Origin: Pelagicoccus albus
GTDB taxonomy: Bacteria > Verrucomicrobiota > Verrucomicrobiia > Opitutales > Opitutaceae
Length of the DNA: 64,000 bases
Direction of reading: 5' to 3'
Assembly (NCBI RefSeq): GCF_014230145.1
Contig: NZ_JACHVC010000013.1
Span: forward strand, 744,001-808,000
Below, piece after piece: positions 7,038-16,099 of the stretch. Every line of letters begins with the position of its first letter. The first letter of the stretch is position 1. A program made the position numbers and the translations under genes. The notes beneath the pieces are model-generated. The model was not told where the DNA came from, did not search any database, and was given only the letters and a program-made list of their open reading frames with translations.

Positions 7038-10022
7038 TCAGCGGCGGTGGAGCCAGTAGAGGCCATTTGACGCCATTGCTGTTTTCAGCTTTTTATTTTG
7101 AGATTTGTAGATACCGATTGAATCAGCTTTTCCTGTGCCGCTATCGATCTGAAAAAATTCGTATTCGTTCTTTGGATCCAGCAGGACATTATCGAGAGCG
7201 GCACCATCGAGCGAACGTACAAGAAGATCGCCAGCATCGCTACGCATGACCCAAACCGAGTCATTCCCAGATTCGACGGGACGGGATTCGGCCAACAACT
7301 GCAACAGCCGGGCATCCGTCCGCTTAGGAAGCGGTGCGAGCGATCCACCAGCGATTATGTAAGCCCATACATCCTTGATGGCTAAGGGGGTAATGATCGC
7401 CTTTTCAGGGTACTTGAGACGATACTCTAAAACCATTCGCGCCAAAGATTGACCGGAGGGACGTCCGCCTTTCCACTTACGTTCGTGCTGACGTGGAGCT
7501 AAACTCACACCGCCTTCCGGAGCGTACAAAGCGTCATCAGTATACCACCAGTATTGGAAATCAATTACGTCTACAATCTTGGAGCGGACAGGATCGGACA
7601 AGATCGCGTCCTGCACGTCTTTGGTACAGCTTAGCCCGATAATCGGATCCCTTCCCGTTTCTTGCTGCCACTCGGAAACGGTATCCAACCAAAACCGCAT
7701 GAAGTGCAGCGGCCCGGTATACTCGGCCCCAACGGTGTGGATAACGTTAGGATCCTCCGCCAAGTTATCCAAACACTTGCGAATGTAGGCTCGAGCGACG
7801 TCCCTTAGGATCGGCTTCGAAATATCATACCACTCATCCGCCATACGGATGGTGTCGCCATGGAAAGGCGGTGGCTCTGGGAAGCCAGTTTTTTGAATCG
7901 CATTGGTCGGACGCCATGGATTATCCACCCAGTGGGCACCGGATTCGATGATGTTATGCTGAAAGAACATCTCATTGACCAGTACCAGTCCCTTCTCTTC
8001 AGCTAGTTCAGCAAAGGAATCCAAACGCTCAAAATACCAAGAGTTGTATTTGAAAAGGTCGTACTTGCTTAGTCCATCCCACGCGGAACCGACCCCGCTA
8101 CGAGAAAAGGCCTGCTCGTAAAAAGGTGGCCAAACGTCTCCCGAACTCCGGCGAGTCATCTGGTGATCGTCTCGCCGACGATCGTACCAAAGCCCGTAAT
8201 GATGCCGCAGGGCGACGTCGCCCCGCTCACTCATTTGGTCCGTCATTTCGTCCAAATCATCAGTGAGGCCGGATCCGGAACGGCCTGGAGTAAAACGAGT
8301 AATGCTGTATCCAAATTGGTCTGATCGTGTGGGTAGAAGACGCCCACGCCACCACGTGATGTTGCGATCCTGGCCAATGAGCGGCAATCCCTCTGCCTGC
8401 AGTTGGCCACCAACCAACTTCATCGACTTCTTGGGAGTAGGTTGAACTTCGGGAATCTCAGGCAAAACTTGCTCCAGTTCCGGAACAGCCATTCGATTAG
8501 AAATATAAAGGCGTTTCTTGAGAGACTCCTCAGCATTCCCTCCAAGTCGATCGCCCAACTGTGCGATGTAGAGACTTTCTGGATTGGCGAATTCGCTCGT
8601 CTGGATCCAGGTTCCATCTCCGTGGAAAAGGGCCCAAACACCCATCGCCCAATTGTTGGCAGTCGGAGGTCTCCGGGTAATGATATCGGCAGCAGAACTT
8701 TGGTAGATCACGCTGTTGGCCGCAGCCCAACCGACGCCTTGGTTCCAGATCTCTCGGTTATCCAAAGCAATCGCGCCGCCATCGATGTGAACGTTGTCGA
8801 ACAAAATTCCCGACGCCCAATGTCCAATCGAGCCGCTCGTTCCGCGACTAACCGAAGCGGAACAATGCAGAAATACATTCGGACCACCTGCTAGGTACCC
8901 AACGGTGAAATCGTCGATAGCCTCTTCCGAGAAGCAGCGTAGAAACAGGGTTTGTTGCCCGTAAGTATTAAAACTTTGGCGACGATATCCGCCGATTTCG
9001 GATACTGGATCGAGATAAGAACAATCCTGCACCGTGACGCGGCGGCAGTCTTCCCCCACCCTCACAGACGACATTGCAAAGTGTTTGGCAGAAACATCAC
9101 TAACCCAGGAGTCGACCGCTCCATTAAGCGAAACGGCAACCCAGCTATGGTTCTCATCCTTCGGGTTCTCTGTATTGAAATCGCTGACACACTGGAGGGA
9201 TTCAATCCCGACCATTGTGATCGCGTCGGAGGAAATAAACTTTTGGACGTAGGACCGACCGTATTTGGCATCTAGGGCTGTCGTGAAGGGAGCGTCCAAC
9301 TCGAGCGTGTTTCCTCTCTTGCCGACCACGACGCGGTCCCAGTGCAAAATTACAGTCTCACCTCGCCAATTGAACGGCGTGCGAGCGGGAGCCTTGTCCA
9401 TACCGAGATCGCGAGCCCATTCCTTACTTCCGGGGCGGGTAATGCGAATCGAATCTCCTACCGAAATGCCTGAAGCGTCCGACACCTTAAGCTCCTTGCT
9501 TCCTACCGGAAGGTAGTCGCCCTGAACTTCGCGGCTCTTCTCCTCTAGTACGGGAGCTGCACTCTTTCCTACCGCAATCAAGTCTCGGCGTCCCTCTCCA
9601 GTAGCCCGCAGGATTGTGCTGCGGTCATTTCCGGTGAAGCCTCGCAAAACCACTCCACTCGCCCGGATCTTCAGTTGACCCGAAACCTGAAACTCGCCCG
9701 GGGCTAGTTCGACTGCTCCGCGGATCCCGCGCTTGTCGAGCGGCAAAGCGGAAACCCAATCAATAGCAGCCTGCAGACGCCTGGTATCATCTTCACCCGA
9801 GGGGCTGAGCCGGACTTTGGCATCTACTCGAGGAAGAGCCACTCCGCCTCCCATGTATCCAGCACTTGAAAAGTCCGGGATCACATTGCCCGATTCATCG
9901 GCATCGTAGCGCAATGAGCCATCCTCTTCCTGATGGATAACCTGCCGAACTTGCTCGGCAAAACAGAGCGTCGAAAACGCGAAAAAGAGAGCGATTGAAG
10001 CTATGAGGCGCACAGGCTTCAT
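7038..10022 (-). CDS. Secreted beta-helix + DUF6298-type TIM-barrel protein, 994 aa
   Basis: A very large exported protein with a signal peptide ending near residue 22 (AFSTLCFA). The first half (about 30-480) is a pectate-lyase-superfamily beta-helix: DDTRRLQAAIDW, GAVELAPGEFQVSGQL, GVVLRGFTG, followed by helix coils such as SWVSDVSAKHFAMSS. The second half (about 530-960) resembles the uncharacterised DUF6298 domain and reads like a TIM barrel, with YNSWYFERLDSFAELAEEKG, NEMFFQHNIIESGAHW, HTVGAEYTGP and DFQYWWYTDD; several acidic and aromatic positions are catalytic candidates. The start lies 2 bases after the stop of the upstream MGH1-like gene. It may combine a lyase or binding helix with a hydrolase, but no activity can be assigned. 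Confidence is high for the gene and moderate for the domain names. Confidence 0.75.
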   Translation of the reverse strand: MKPVRLIASIALFFAFSTLCFAEQVRQVIHQEEDGSLRYDADESGNVIPDFSSAGYMGGGVALPRVDAKVRLSPSGEDDTRRLQAAIDWVSALPLDKRGIRGAVELAPGEFQVSGQLKIRASGVVLRGFTGNDRSTILRATGEGRRDLIAVGKSAAPVLEEKSREVQGDYLPVGSKELKVSDASGISVGDSIRITRPGSKEWARDLGMDKAPARTPFNWRGETVILHWDRVVVGKRGNTLELDAPFTTALDAKYGRSYVQKFISSDAITMVGIESLQCVSDFNTENPKDENHSWVAVSLNGAVDSWVSDVSAKHFAMSSVRVGEDCRRVTVQDCSYLDPVSEIGGYRRQSFNTYGQQTLFLRCFSEEAIDDFTVGYLAGGPNVFLHCSASVSRGTSGSIGHWASGILFDNVHIDGGAIALDNREIWNQGVGWAAANSVIYQSSAADIITRRPPTANNWAMGVWALFHGDGTWIQTSEFANPESLYIAQLGDRLGGNAEESLKKRLYISNRMAVPELEQVLPEIPEVQPTPKKSMKLVGGQLQAEGLPLIGQDRNITWWRGRLLPTRSDQFGYSITRFTPGRSGSGLTDDLDEMTDQMSERGDVALRHHYGLWYDRRRDDHQMTRRSSGDVWPPFYEQAFSRSGVGSAWDGLSKYDLFKYNSWYFERLDSFAELAEEKGLVLVNEMFFQHNIIESGAHWVDNPWRPTNAIQKTGFPEPPPFHGDTIRMADEWYDISKPILRDVARAYIRKCLDNLAEDPNVIHTVGAEYTGPLHFMRFWLDTVSEWQQETGRDPIIGLSCTKDVQDAILSDPVRSKIVDVIDFQYWWYTDDALYAPEGGVSLAPRQHERKWKGGRPSGQSLARMVLEYRLKYPEKAIITPLAIKDVWAYIIAGGSLAPLPKRTDARLLQLLAESRPVESGNDSVWVMRSDAGDLLVRSLDGAALDNVLLDPKNEYEFFQIDSGTGKADSIGIYKSQNKKLKTAMASNGLYWLHRR

Positions 10023-10024
10023 CC

Positions 10025-11656
10025 TTATAGAGTTCCTTCCAGTCGGCCAAGGGTTTCGCGTTGGGCAACCAATTTACCGTCAACTAGCAGACTCATGCCT
10101 GCGCCACGCCCGTACCGTTCACCCGTCTTGTCCCAAATAATTGTCACAGATCGGCCGTGATAAGGGACGCCATCCAAGCAGAACCAGTCCCAAGTCCCCT
10201 CCGGCAAAAGCGGATCAACCACAAGCGTATCAGTCTCTTGGGGACGCAAGCCTATCAGGTTCGCGATCAACAGGTCCGCATAAGTGGAGTGATGATAAAA
10301 TTTGCTACGCGGATTCTCGCCCTTGAGCCAAGCTCCGGTCACCTCGTCCTGGTATTCGCCAATGTACGGGATATCGCCCCAACGTTGAGCGCGAGTGTAG
10401 GTCACGAAGGCCTCGAGGAAGTCTTTCTTCGCGATGGAGTCCTGCGGGTAGTTACGAAGCACATTGGCCATGGCATTTAGCGTCTGCGAAGTCGCATAGG
10501 GCCAGATCGCTCCATCCCACTCGCAGCTTCCCACCCCGTGCGATCGGAATTCAGGATGCCTTCTCTCTGCCGTAGTCAGTCCGAAAGGAGCTTTGAAGCC
10601 CTCCTCGTCGAGCACCTGCAGCCAAGCGGCTTCGTAGCCTTGGCTCTTTTCCGGCAAATTGAAGTACCAAGGAATGAAGCCGATCGCCTCCCTGACTTCC
10701 GCGAAGGAGCCGTCCTCTTTAACCACTTCGAAAAAAGCTGAGTCCGGATTCCAAAGCGTATCCATCGTTTTTTGACGGAACTCGGCCGCCTCTGCGGCGA
10801 AATAGTCGGCCCTCTCGTCTTTTCCCAGCATCTCTACCATTTTCTCCAGAGCGACCGCGTTTCCGAACATGTAGCTGTTGATGGTTGGACGAATGTTTTT
10901 CTCGTGACGTCCGCCCGAGATGGATTCCTCCATGGCATCCCATACATCGGCTTGCCAGAAGAGGCCGTTTTCTAGCTGCTTCTCTTCCTTCCAGAGTTCG
11001 TAATCGGCTACAAACCGGTCAAACCGTTCCTCTAAGAAACTGGAATCACCAGTGGCCAAATAACGCTGCCATAGAGCGTCATAGAGCCAAGAGCTGTAAC
11101 GGTGAAAATGCCCTTGAGGCTCACCATCTTTTCCCACCATCCAGTAGTCGAGGTAGGAGTCGTCCTTACTCTGGTCCACTAGCCAACGCGTCTCCATAAA
11201 ATGGTGACCCAGCGCACTCGCGATAGTCCGTTCTGGTGGAATGAAACTCGCGGTGGTGTCCAGCTCTATGAACTCGGTGTAGGCGAAATAGTCACCCACC
11301 TCCTTCAAGTGCTTACGGAGCGCCCACCAGCGGAAGTAGTAGATCTCCTCCATATCTTCGTCCGGGCTATCGAAGAAAGGAATATTGGCTTTCATCCATT
11401 CCCAAGACTGAGCGTTGGGGATCAGGTTGACGACAGCCTCATCGTCGAAGGCATTGAAGCTCTCGACGTAAGCCTCCGCGTCGACTCCGTCTAAGACCGC
11501 CATGCGGCCAGCGGGGTCTTCCACTGAACACGCTCCGAAAAGCGACACGCAAGCCAAGCCGAACATCGAAAGGCAGGTTTTGCTAGAAGGGTTTCGAAAC
11601 GGCCGGCTCGAAGCTAATGCTTTGCGCAGGACAGCGATGGGGGGCGATATCGACAT
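10025..11656 (-). CDS. MGH1-like / six-hairpin (alpha/alpha)6 glycoside hydrolase
   Basis: A 543-residue protein and the first gene of the minus-strand operon. After a basic N-terminus comes a hydrophobic segment ending in SLFGAC (about residues 31-43), so it is probably exported, perhaps as a lipoprotein, although the lipobox is imperfect. The rest is an alpha/alpha toroid: YYFRWWALRKHL, GHFHRYSSWLYDALW, NSYMFGNAVALEKM, CEWDGAIWPYATSQTLNAM, SKFYHHSTYADLL. These strips match the MGH1-like group of clan GH-G/GH63-related enzymes and related toroids such as GH142. Acidic residues in the YRWW-like and EWDG strips are catalytic candidates. An internal Met at residue 31 is an alternative start. 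The substrate is unknown; a pectin side chain fits the context. Confidence 0.7.
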   Translation of the reverse strand: MSISPPIAVLRKALASSRPFRNPSSKTCLSMFGLACVSLFGACSVEDPAGRMAVLDGVDAEAYVESFNAFDDEAVVNLIPNAQSWEWMKANIPFFDSPDEDMEEIYYFRWWALRKHLKEVGDYFAYTEFIELDTTASFIPPERTIASALGHHFMETRWLVDQSKDDSYLDYWMVGKDGEPQGHFHRYSSWLYDALWQRYLATGDSSFLEERFDRFVADYELWKEEKQLENGLFWQADVWDAMEESISGGRHEKNIRPTINSYMFGNAVALEKMVEMLGKDERADYFAAEAAEFRQKTMDTLWNPDSAFFEVVKEDGSFAEVREAIGFIPWYFNLPEKSQGYEAAWLQVLDEEGFKAPFGLTTAERRHPEFRSHGVGSCEWDGAIWPYATSQTLNAMANVLRNYPQDSIAKKDFLEAFVTYTRAQRWGDIPYIGEYQDEVTGAWLKGENPRSKFYHHSTYADLLIANLIGLRPQETDTLVVDPLLPEGTWDWFCLDGVPYHGRSVTIIWDKTGERYGRGAGMSLLVDGKLVAQRETLGRLEGTL

Positions 11657-11830
11657 AGAAACAAAAAGGGAATGCAGGATAAACGAGTTTTAACTAAACG
11701 AGGGGCAGAAGACAAACGACTATCGGAGGCTTATTTCGAACGAACACCTCCAATTCGCCGGGGCATGAAAATCGGGATATATCGAGATCACCATTTGACA
11801 GAAACGCCGTTCGGGTTTTTTATTTCATTA

Positions 11831-11850
11831 ATTATTTCAAATGAAATAAT
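11831..11850. promoter_or_regulatory. 20-bp operator-like palindrome
   Basis: Perfect 9-bp inverted repeat ATTATTTCA-N2-TGAAATAAT in the divergent region between the minus-strand glycosidase operon and the LacI-type regulator. It covers the -10 box and presumed start site of the minus-strand promoter, the classic position for a repressor. It most likely binds the LacI-family protein encoded next door, though it lacks the central CG common in LacI operators. Confidence 0.65.
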
Positions 11851-11875
11851 CTTCAGACTTGAAATACGCTGTCAA
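11846..11875 (-). promoter_or_regulatory. Sigma70-like promoter of the minus-strand pectin operon
   Basis: Read on the minus strand, a consensus -35 TTGACA (11870-11875) is followed after 18 bases by GATTAT (11846-11851), a 4-of-6 match to the -10 box. Transcription would start near 11839, leaving a leader of about 180 bases before the first gene. The -10 lies inside the 20-bp palindrome. Confidence 0.6.
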
Positions 11876-11944
11876 TATTTTTTACCTCACCAATCCTCTA
11901 CTTACCGGACAAGGCTACCAAGATTTCCGATTTCCTCCTCAAGC

Positions 11945-13033
11945 ATGACCACACCTAAGAAAAACAGCCGTTCCACCATCGCCGACGTTGCGAGAAAAGC
12001 CGAAGTTGCCATCGGCACCGTATCTCGCGTTTTCAACAACCACCCAGACGTAAACGAGGAGATACGCCAAAGGGTGAACGACGCGGTGAACGAGCTGAAT
12101 TACGTACGTCTACGCAACCGCAAGCGCCCCCGCGAATCGAGCGACCGCCGAGTGGGGAACATCGGGCTAGTCTTCTTCGGTATGGACGACACCTTAGTGC
12201 AGCTTCCCGTCGTGAGCACCGCGGTGCACGGCATCGAAAGCGCCCTATCCAACCAAGGGTACAACCTCATGCTCGCCAACATCCCCAACGGCGACCGCAC
12301 CCCGCATTTCATCTCGGACCAGCACATCGAAGGGCTGATACTGAAAGGGCCAAACCAAGGCTCGCTCCCCTCCGAAACCAAACGCAGCCTCCTCAGCCGC
12401 GTCTACTCGACACCACATATCTGGCTCATGGGTCGCTTGCCCAACGCAGTCGGGGACCATTGTAACTTCGACACCGAAGTGGCGGGTCGCCTCGTAGCGG
12501 AACATCTACACGAATACGGCCACCGCAAGACCGCCTTCCTCAACCCAAAGCCGGGCCACATTCAGTTCGAGAAAATGAAGACAGCCTTCCACGCGTACTC
12601 CGCGCTTCTCGGCCACCAGTCGACCACCTTGGAAGTCGACCGCCCCACAGCCATCGAATGGCCCCTACCCGCCACCACCCAACAGGACAAGGTCGACCTC
12701 TTGGTGGACCGCTGGATCGAAACCCCGAAGAATGACCGGCCCACCGCCCTCTTCGTACCCTCCGACCGGACCGCGACCCAGACCTATTCGGCACTTTCCC
12801 AAAGAGGCCTCAAAGTAGGCTCGGACGTCAGCATCATTTCCTGCAACAACGAGAAACCGCTGCTCGCCAACCTTTCGCCCGCCCTGACCACCATCGACGT
12901 GCACGCCGAAGCAATTGGCCAAAAAGCAGTCGACCAACTCCTGTGGAGGATAGCCAACCCGAGTCAGAAGCACTATTTCCAGTGCCTGGTCGAGCCGACC
13001 CTAGTCGTTAGGGACTCGGTCAAGAAGCTCTAG
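11945..13033 (+). CDS. LacI-family transcriptional regulator
   Basis: A 362-residue repressor-type protein. The frame is open further upstream, but the ATG used here places the helix-turn-helix at the start as in the family: TIADVARKAEVAIGTVSRVFN within residues 9-30, and the NELNY hinge approach near 50-55. The remainder is the periplasmic-binding-protein-like effector domain (GLVFFGMDD, LANIPNGD, LMGRLPNAVGDHCNFD, TALFVPSDRTATQTYSAL, SIISCNNEKPLLANL). It is transcribed away from the eight-gene glycosidase operon and toward the symporter/aldolase/kinase set. The 20-bp palindrome lies about 95 bases upstream. It probably senses a sugar or sugar-acid breakdown product and represses one or both arms. 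Confidence 0.9.
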   Translation: MTTPKKNSRSTIADVARKAEVAIGTVSRVFNNHPDVNEEIRQRVNDAVNELNYVRLRNRKRPRESSDRRVGNIGLVFFGMDDTLVQLPVVSTAVHGIESALSNQGYNLMLANIPNGDRTPHFISDQHIEGLILKGPNQGSLPSETKRSLLSRVYSTPHIWLMGRLPNAVGDHCNFDTEVAGRLVAEHLHEYGHRKTAFLNPKPGHIQFEKMKTAFHAYSALLGHQSTTLEVDRPTAIEWPLPATTQQDKVDLLVDRWIETPKNDRPTALFVPSDRTATQTYSALSQRGLKVGSDVSIISCNNEKPLLANLSPALTTIDVHAEAIGQKAVDQLLWRIANPSQKHYFQCLVEPTLVVRDSVKKL

Positions 13034-13381
13034 CAGGGGCGGCTACCGCCACGCTGCGGGCTTACTGACAACCAAAACGCGTCGTTTCCTCCCCCACAGG
13101 GAGCCTTGCCATGACGTGCCCGCGAGGCAGGCTTCGCCCCATCCCGAGAGCAAGGACTTTCAGGCTAAAAGAGCGATCAGCCCCCACTTCCCCAACGACC
13201 GAGCAAAACAGAGGGAGCGGGGAAACCGGATTTGATGAATTTATGCCAAAGCGTAAATGAAACAAAATCCCCTATATCATCTTTTTTCATGAAAATATAC
13301 TTGCTCTTTTCATGGCCCAAACTTTGTTAAACCACTCCGAGGCAACTCGGAATCCCCTAAAATATCCCACCCCTCTCTACC
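13034..13381 (+). promoter_or_regulatory. Intergenic region with a promoter-like box and palindrome before the symporter operon
   Basis: No gene is supported here. A short GC hairpin (GGCGG-CTA-CCGCC, 13038-13050) follows the regulator stop but lacks a T-run. A 12-bp palindrome TTTTCATGAAAA (13284-13295) abuts TATACT (13296-13301), a 5-of-6 match to a -10 box. No good -35 is seen. The palindrome shares the TTTCA/TGAAA half-sites of the operator at 11831-11850, but with no spacer. Transcription from here would start about 75 bases before the symporter start codon. Confidence 0.45.
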
Positions 13382-14920
13382 TTGAGTTCCTTAGATTACG
13401 TCGTCATCGGCATCTACATGCTTGCTATTGCATTGATCAGTTACGCTGCCTCTCGTCGTCAGAAAACATCAGCTGACTATTTCATCGCTGGGCGCTCGAT
13501 GCCTGCGTGGGCGGTGGCAATGACTCTCATGGCCACCATTATAGGCAGCGGCACGATCGTTGGACTGCCCGGTTCGACCTTCCAGAAGGGGATGATCTTG
13601 TTGCTCGGAAACATGACGCTTCCTCTCGTCCTGATAATCGTAGCGAAATTCATAGTCCCTTTCTATCGCAACGTCGTCGGCATGAGCGCCTACGAGTACA
13701 TCGGCCAACGTTTCGGGCTAGGCGGAAAATTCTACGCCTCCTTTGGCTTTCTGGCGGATCGCATTTTCGACCTCGGCGTCACCTTGGTCACCACTGCGCT
13801 GGCAGTACACGTCATGACTGGCTGGGAGTTGTCCAACGTCATCCTTGGCATCGGATTGTTTACCGTTGTCTACACGATGGCAGGCGGCATGCAGGCGGTG
13901 GTCTGGACCAGCGTGGTGCAGGGCGCCATCTTCGTGGGCGCCGCCATACTCATCACCGCACGACTAATCTTCGCAACTGAATTAGGAGATCCCGGAGCCG
14001 TTATCGGCGCCGCATGGGAAGGAGGTCGCTTCAGCCTAGGAGACTTCACCTTGAGCGCAGAGAGTCTAACCGACCCGGCTCAAAAGACCCAGTGGCTCCT
14101 AATCGTGGCGTACATGATCAACTGGGGCCGCAGATACATATCAGACCAGCATATGGTCCAACGCTATCTGATCGCAAAAACGGACCGCGAAGCCAGCCGA
14201 GGAGCCCTCTGGAACGCTTTAATGTGCGTGCCGGTTTGGACGACCTTCATGTTTATTGGGGCCTGCCTTTGGGGATACTACCAACTGTCAGGCGAATCCG
14301 GACCGGACCTCGCCGATAACGCCGTCCCTTATTTCATTCTGAATCACATGCCGGCCGGGATTATCGGACTCATATTGGCAGCCATCTTGGCTGCATCGAT
14401 GTCCTCCATCAGCGCTGACCTGAACAGCATAGCTACGGTGGCTACGGGCGATTACCTCTTACACTTCCTGCCAAACCTGCCGGACAAGGCGAAGCTTCTC
14501 AGCGGCAGGTTTTTCGTAGCCCTCGCCGGAGCATTCGCCGTGGGCACCGCCCTTCTCTTAATCCCCGAAAAAGGACTGGCCTCCATCATGGAGCGGGCTG
14601 TAACCATCGCGGCCATACTTTCGGGCGGTACACTCGGTTTCTTCCTGCTTGGGTTTCTAACCCGTACCGCGACCCGGACCGGAGCTTACATCGGGATCCT
14701 CGCCTGCCTAGCTTTCACCGCTTGGGGAATCCTAACCACCGGAGCGGACCAGCGGATCTTGGACCTAGGATTTAACTTCAATTGGAACCCGATCCTGATC
14801 GGCATCTTCGGACACTTGATCCTCTTTTTCACCGGATACCTTACCAGCAAACTATTCGGCGGATATCGACCCGAAAACGTCGATCAGCTAACTTTCAGAC
14901 GCAGCAAGGCTCATGCTTGA
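13382..14920 (+). CDS. Sodium:solute symporter (SSS family), sugar-acid candidate
   Basis: A 512-residue multi-spanning inner-membrane symporter. It starts at TTG: SSLDYVVIGIYM places the first helix correctly, and no upstream in-frame ATG exists. Family strips are TSADYFIAGRSMPAW (about 30-45), FIVPFYRN, MAGGMQAVVWTSV, ISDQHMVQRYL, and SMSSISADLNSIATV (about 340-355). It is the first gene of a five-gene metabolic set, and its last 8 bases overlap the dehydrogenase gene, so translation is probably coupled. It should import the substrate that the downstream aldolase, dehydrogenase and kinase process. No Shine-Dalgarno sequence is obvious upstream. Substrate by inference: a 2-keto-3-deoxy acid sugar. 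Confidence 0.88.
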   Translation: MSSLDYVVIGIYMLAIALISYAASRRQKTSADYFIAGRSMPAWAVAMTLMATIIGSGTIVGLPGSTFQKGMILLLGNMTLPLVLIIVAKFIVPFYRNVVGMSAYEYIGQRFGLGGKFYASFGFLADRIFDLGVTLVTTALAVHVMTGWELSNVILGIGLFTVVYTMAGGMQAVVWTSVVQGAIFVGAAILITARLIFATELGDPGAVIGAAWEGGRFSLGDFTLSAESLTDPAQKTQWLLIVAYMINWGRRYISDQHMVQRYLIAKTDREASRGALWNALMCVPVWTTFMFIGACLWGYYQLSGESGPDLADNAVPYFILNHMPAGIIGLILAAILAASMSSISADLNSIATVATGDYLLHFLPNLPDKAKLLSGRFFVALAGAFAVGTALLLIPEKGLASIMERAVTIAAILSGGTLGFFLLGFLTRTATRTGAYIGILACLAFTAWGILTTGADQRILDLGFNFNWNPILIGIFGHLILFFTGYLTSKLFGGYRPENVDQLTFRRSKAHA

Positions 14921-16097
14921 TTCCACTAAAACGAAACAGGCCCAAGACTTGAGGCCCATCACACTCCTTCAACCCGCGAAAATCGCATTTGGAGCAGGCT
15001 GCAGCCTGCAAGCGGCAGACGACTTGAAGAACCGCGGCCTGAAGTCGGTAGCCATTTTTGCCTCAGAGCCGACTCGATTCCTCACGGACTCTCTCATCGC
15101 AAAGCTGGAAGAAGAGCAATTCACTATCCACGTCCACGCTGGAAAAGCGGCAGAGCCAACGTTTCAAGACGCAGTGGAAGCAGCAGCCTGGCTGGAGCAG
15201 ACCGGAGCCCAAGCAGTAATTGGTTTCGGAGGTGGGAGCGTCATAGACGTCGCCAAGATAGCCTCCGCTACTGCCCACCAGGACGCTCCACTCGACAATT
15301 ACGTCGGTAACGGACTTTTGCCCAAGCGTACACTCCCCCTTTTCGCTATCCCAACGACAGCAGGAGCCGGGAGCGAAGCCTCCCCCAATGCCATCTTTTT
15401 GGATACGGAAGCCCAGCTCAAAAAGGGAGTGATCAGCCCGTGGCTCATGCCAGACGCGGCCTACGTCGATCCAGAGCTAACCTACTCCCTTCCCGCTTCC
15501 ATTACGGCCGCAACCGCTCTCGACGCCCTCTCTCACTGCGTGGAGGCCTACGCCAACCGGAATGCCCATCCCCTCGTAGACGTTTACGCGCTGAAGGGAA
15601 CAGAACTCATTTTCAACAACCTTGCCGCTGCCCTTGAAAACAGTCGGGACACGCAAGCTCGCTCAGCCCTCGCTCTAGGCAGCCTGTACGGCGGACTTTG
15701 TCTTGGCCCTGTGAATACAGCCGCGATTCATGCCTTGTCCTATCCCTTGGGCAGTGAATACCATGTGCCGCACGGACTCTCCAACGCCGTGCTCATGCCC
15801 CATGTGTTGCGATTCAACGCCGCAACCTCGCCGGAGCGATATGCCCAACTCGCCCAATCTCTAGGACTTGGCGATCCAAACGCCACGACAGAAAACCTAG
15901 CGGAACGCTTCATCAAAGCGATCGAACAGCTTTGCGTCGATTGTTCCATAACCTCAACCCTGTCCGATTTCGGAGTTTCCCAAAGCGACGTACCCCGCAT
16001 GGCCGCCTCCGCTATCACAATCCAAAGACTCTTGGTGAACAACTTGCGAGAGCTATCCCAAGCGGATGCGGAAGGCATCTACCAAAATGCGTTTTAA
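14913..16097 (+). CDS. Iron-containing (group III) alcohol dehydrogenase
   Basis: A 394-residue cytoplasmic NAD(P)-dependent dehydrogenase. The nucleotide-binding segment is GFGGGSVIDVAK (about residues 108-119), followed by IPTTAGAGSEASP. The metal ligands of the family are in place: Asp in MPDAAYVDP (about 192), His in ALDALSHCVEAY, His in AAIHALSYPLG, and His in YHVPHGLSNAV. Group III enzymes reduce aldehydes or oxidise alcohols, for example lactaldehyde, 1,3-propanediol and maleylacetate. Lying between a symporter and a class I aldolase, it probably reduces the aldehyde released by the aldolase to an alcohol acid, which the DUF1537 kinase then phosphorylates. It overlaps the symporter gene by 8 bases and precedes the aldolase by 2. 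Confidence 0.88.
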   Translation: MLDSTKTKQAQDLRPITLLQPAKIAFGAGCSLQAADDLKNRGLKSVAIFASEPTRFLTDSLIAKLEEEQFTIHVHAGKAAEPTFQDAVEAAAWLEQTGAQAVIGFGGGSVIDVAKIASATAHQDAPLDNYVGNGLLPKRTLPLFAIPTTAGAGSEASPNAIFLDTEAQLKKGVISPWLMPDAAYVDPELTYSLPASITAATALDALSHCVEAYANRNAHPLVDVYALKGTELIFNNLAAALENSRDTQARSALALGSLYGGLCLGPVNTAAIHALSYPLGSEYHVPHGLSNAVLMPHVLRFNAATSPERYAQLAQSLGLGDPNATTENLAERFIKAIEQLCVDCSITSTLSDFGVSQSDVPRMAASAITIQRLLVNNLRELSQADAEGIYQNAF

Positions 16098-16099
16098 GA

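Noticed and set aside
13038-13050. GGCGG-CTA-CCGCC hairpin after the LacI-family gene as a terminator
   Set aside because: Only 5 bp and no T-run follows, so it is not a convincing intrinsic terminator.
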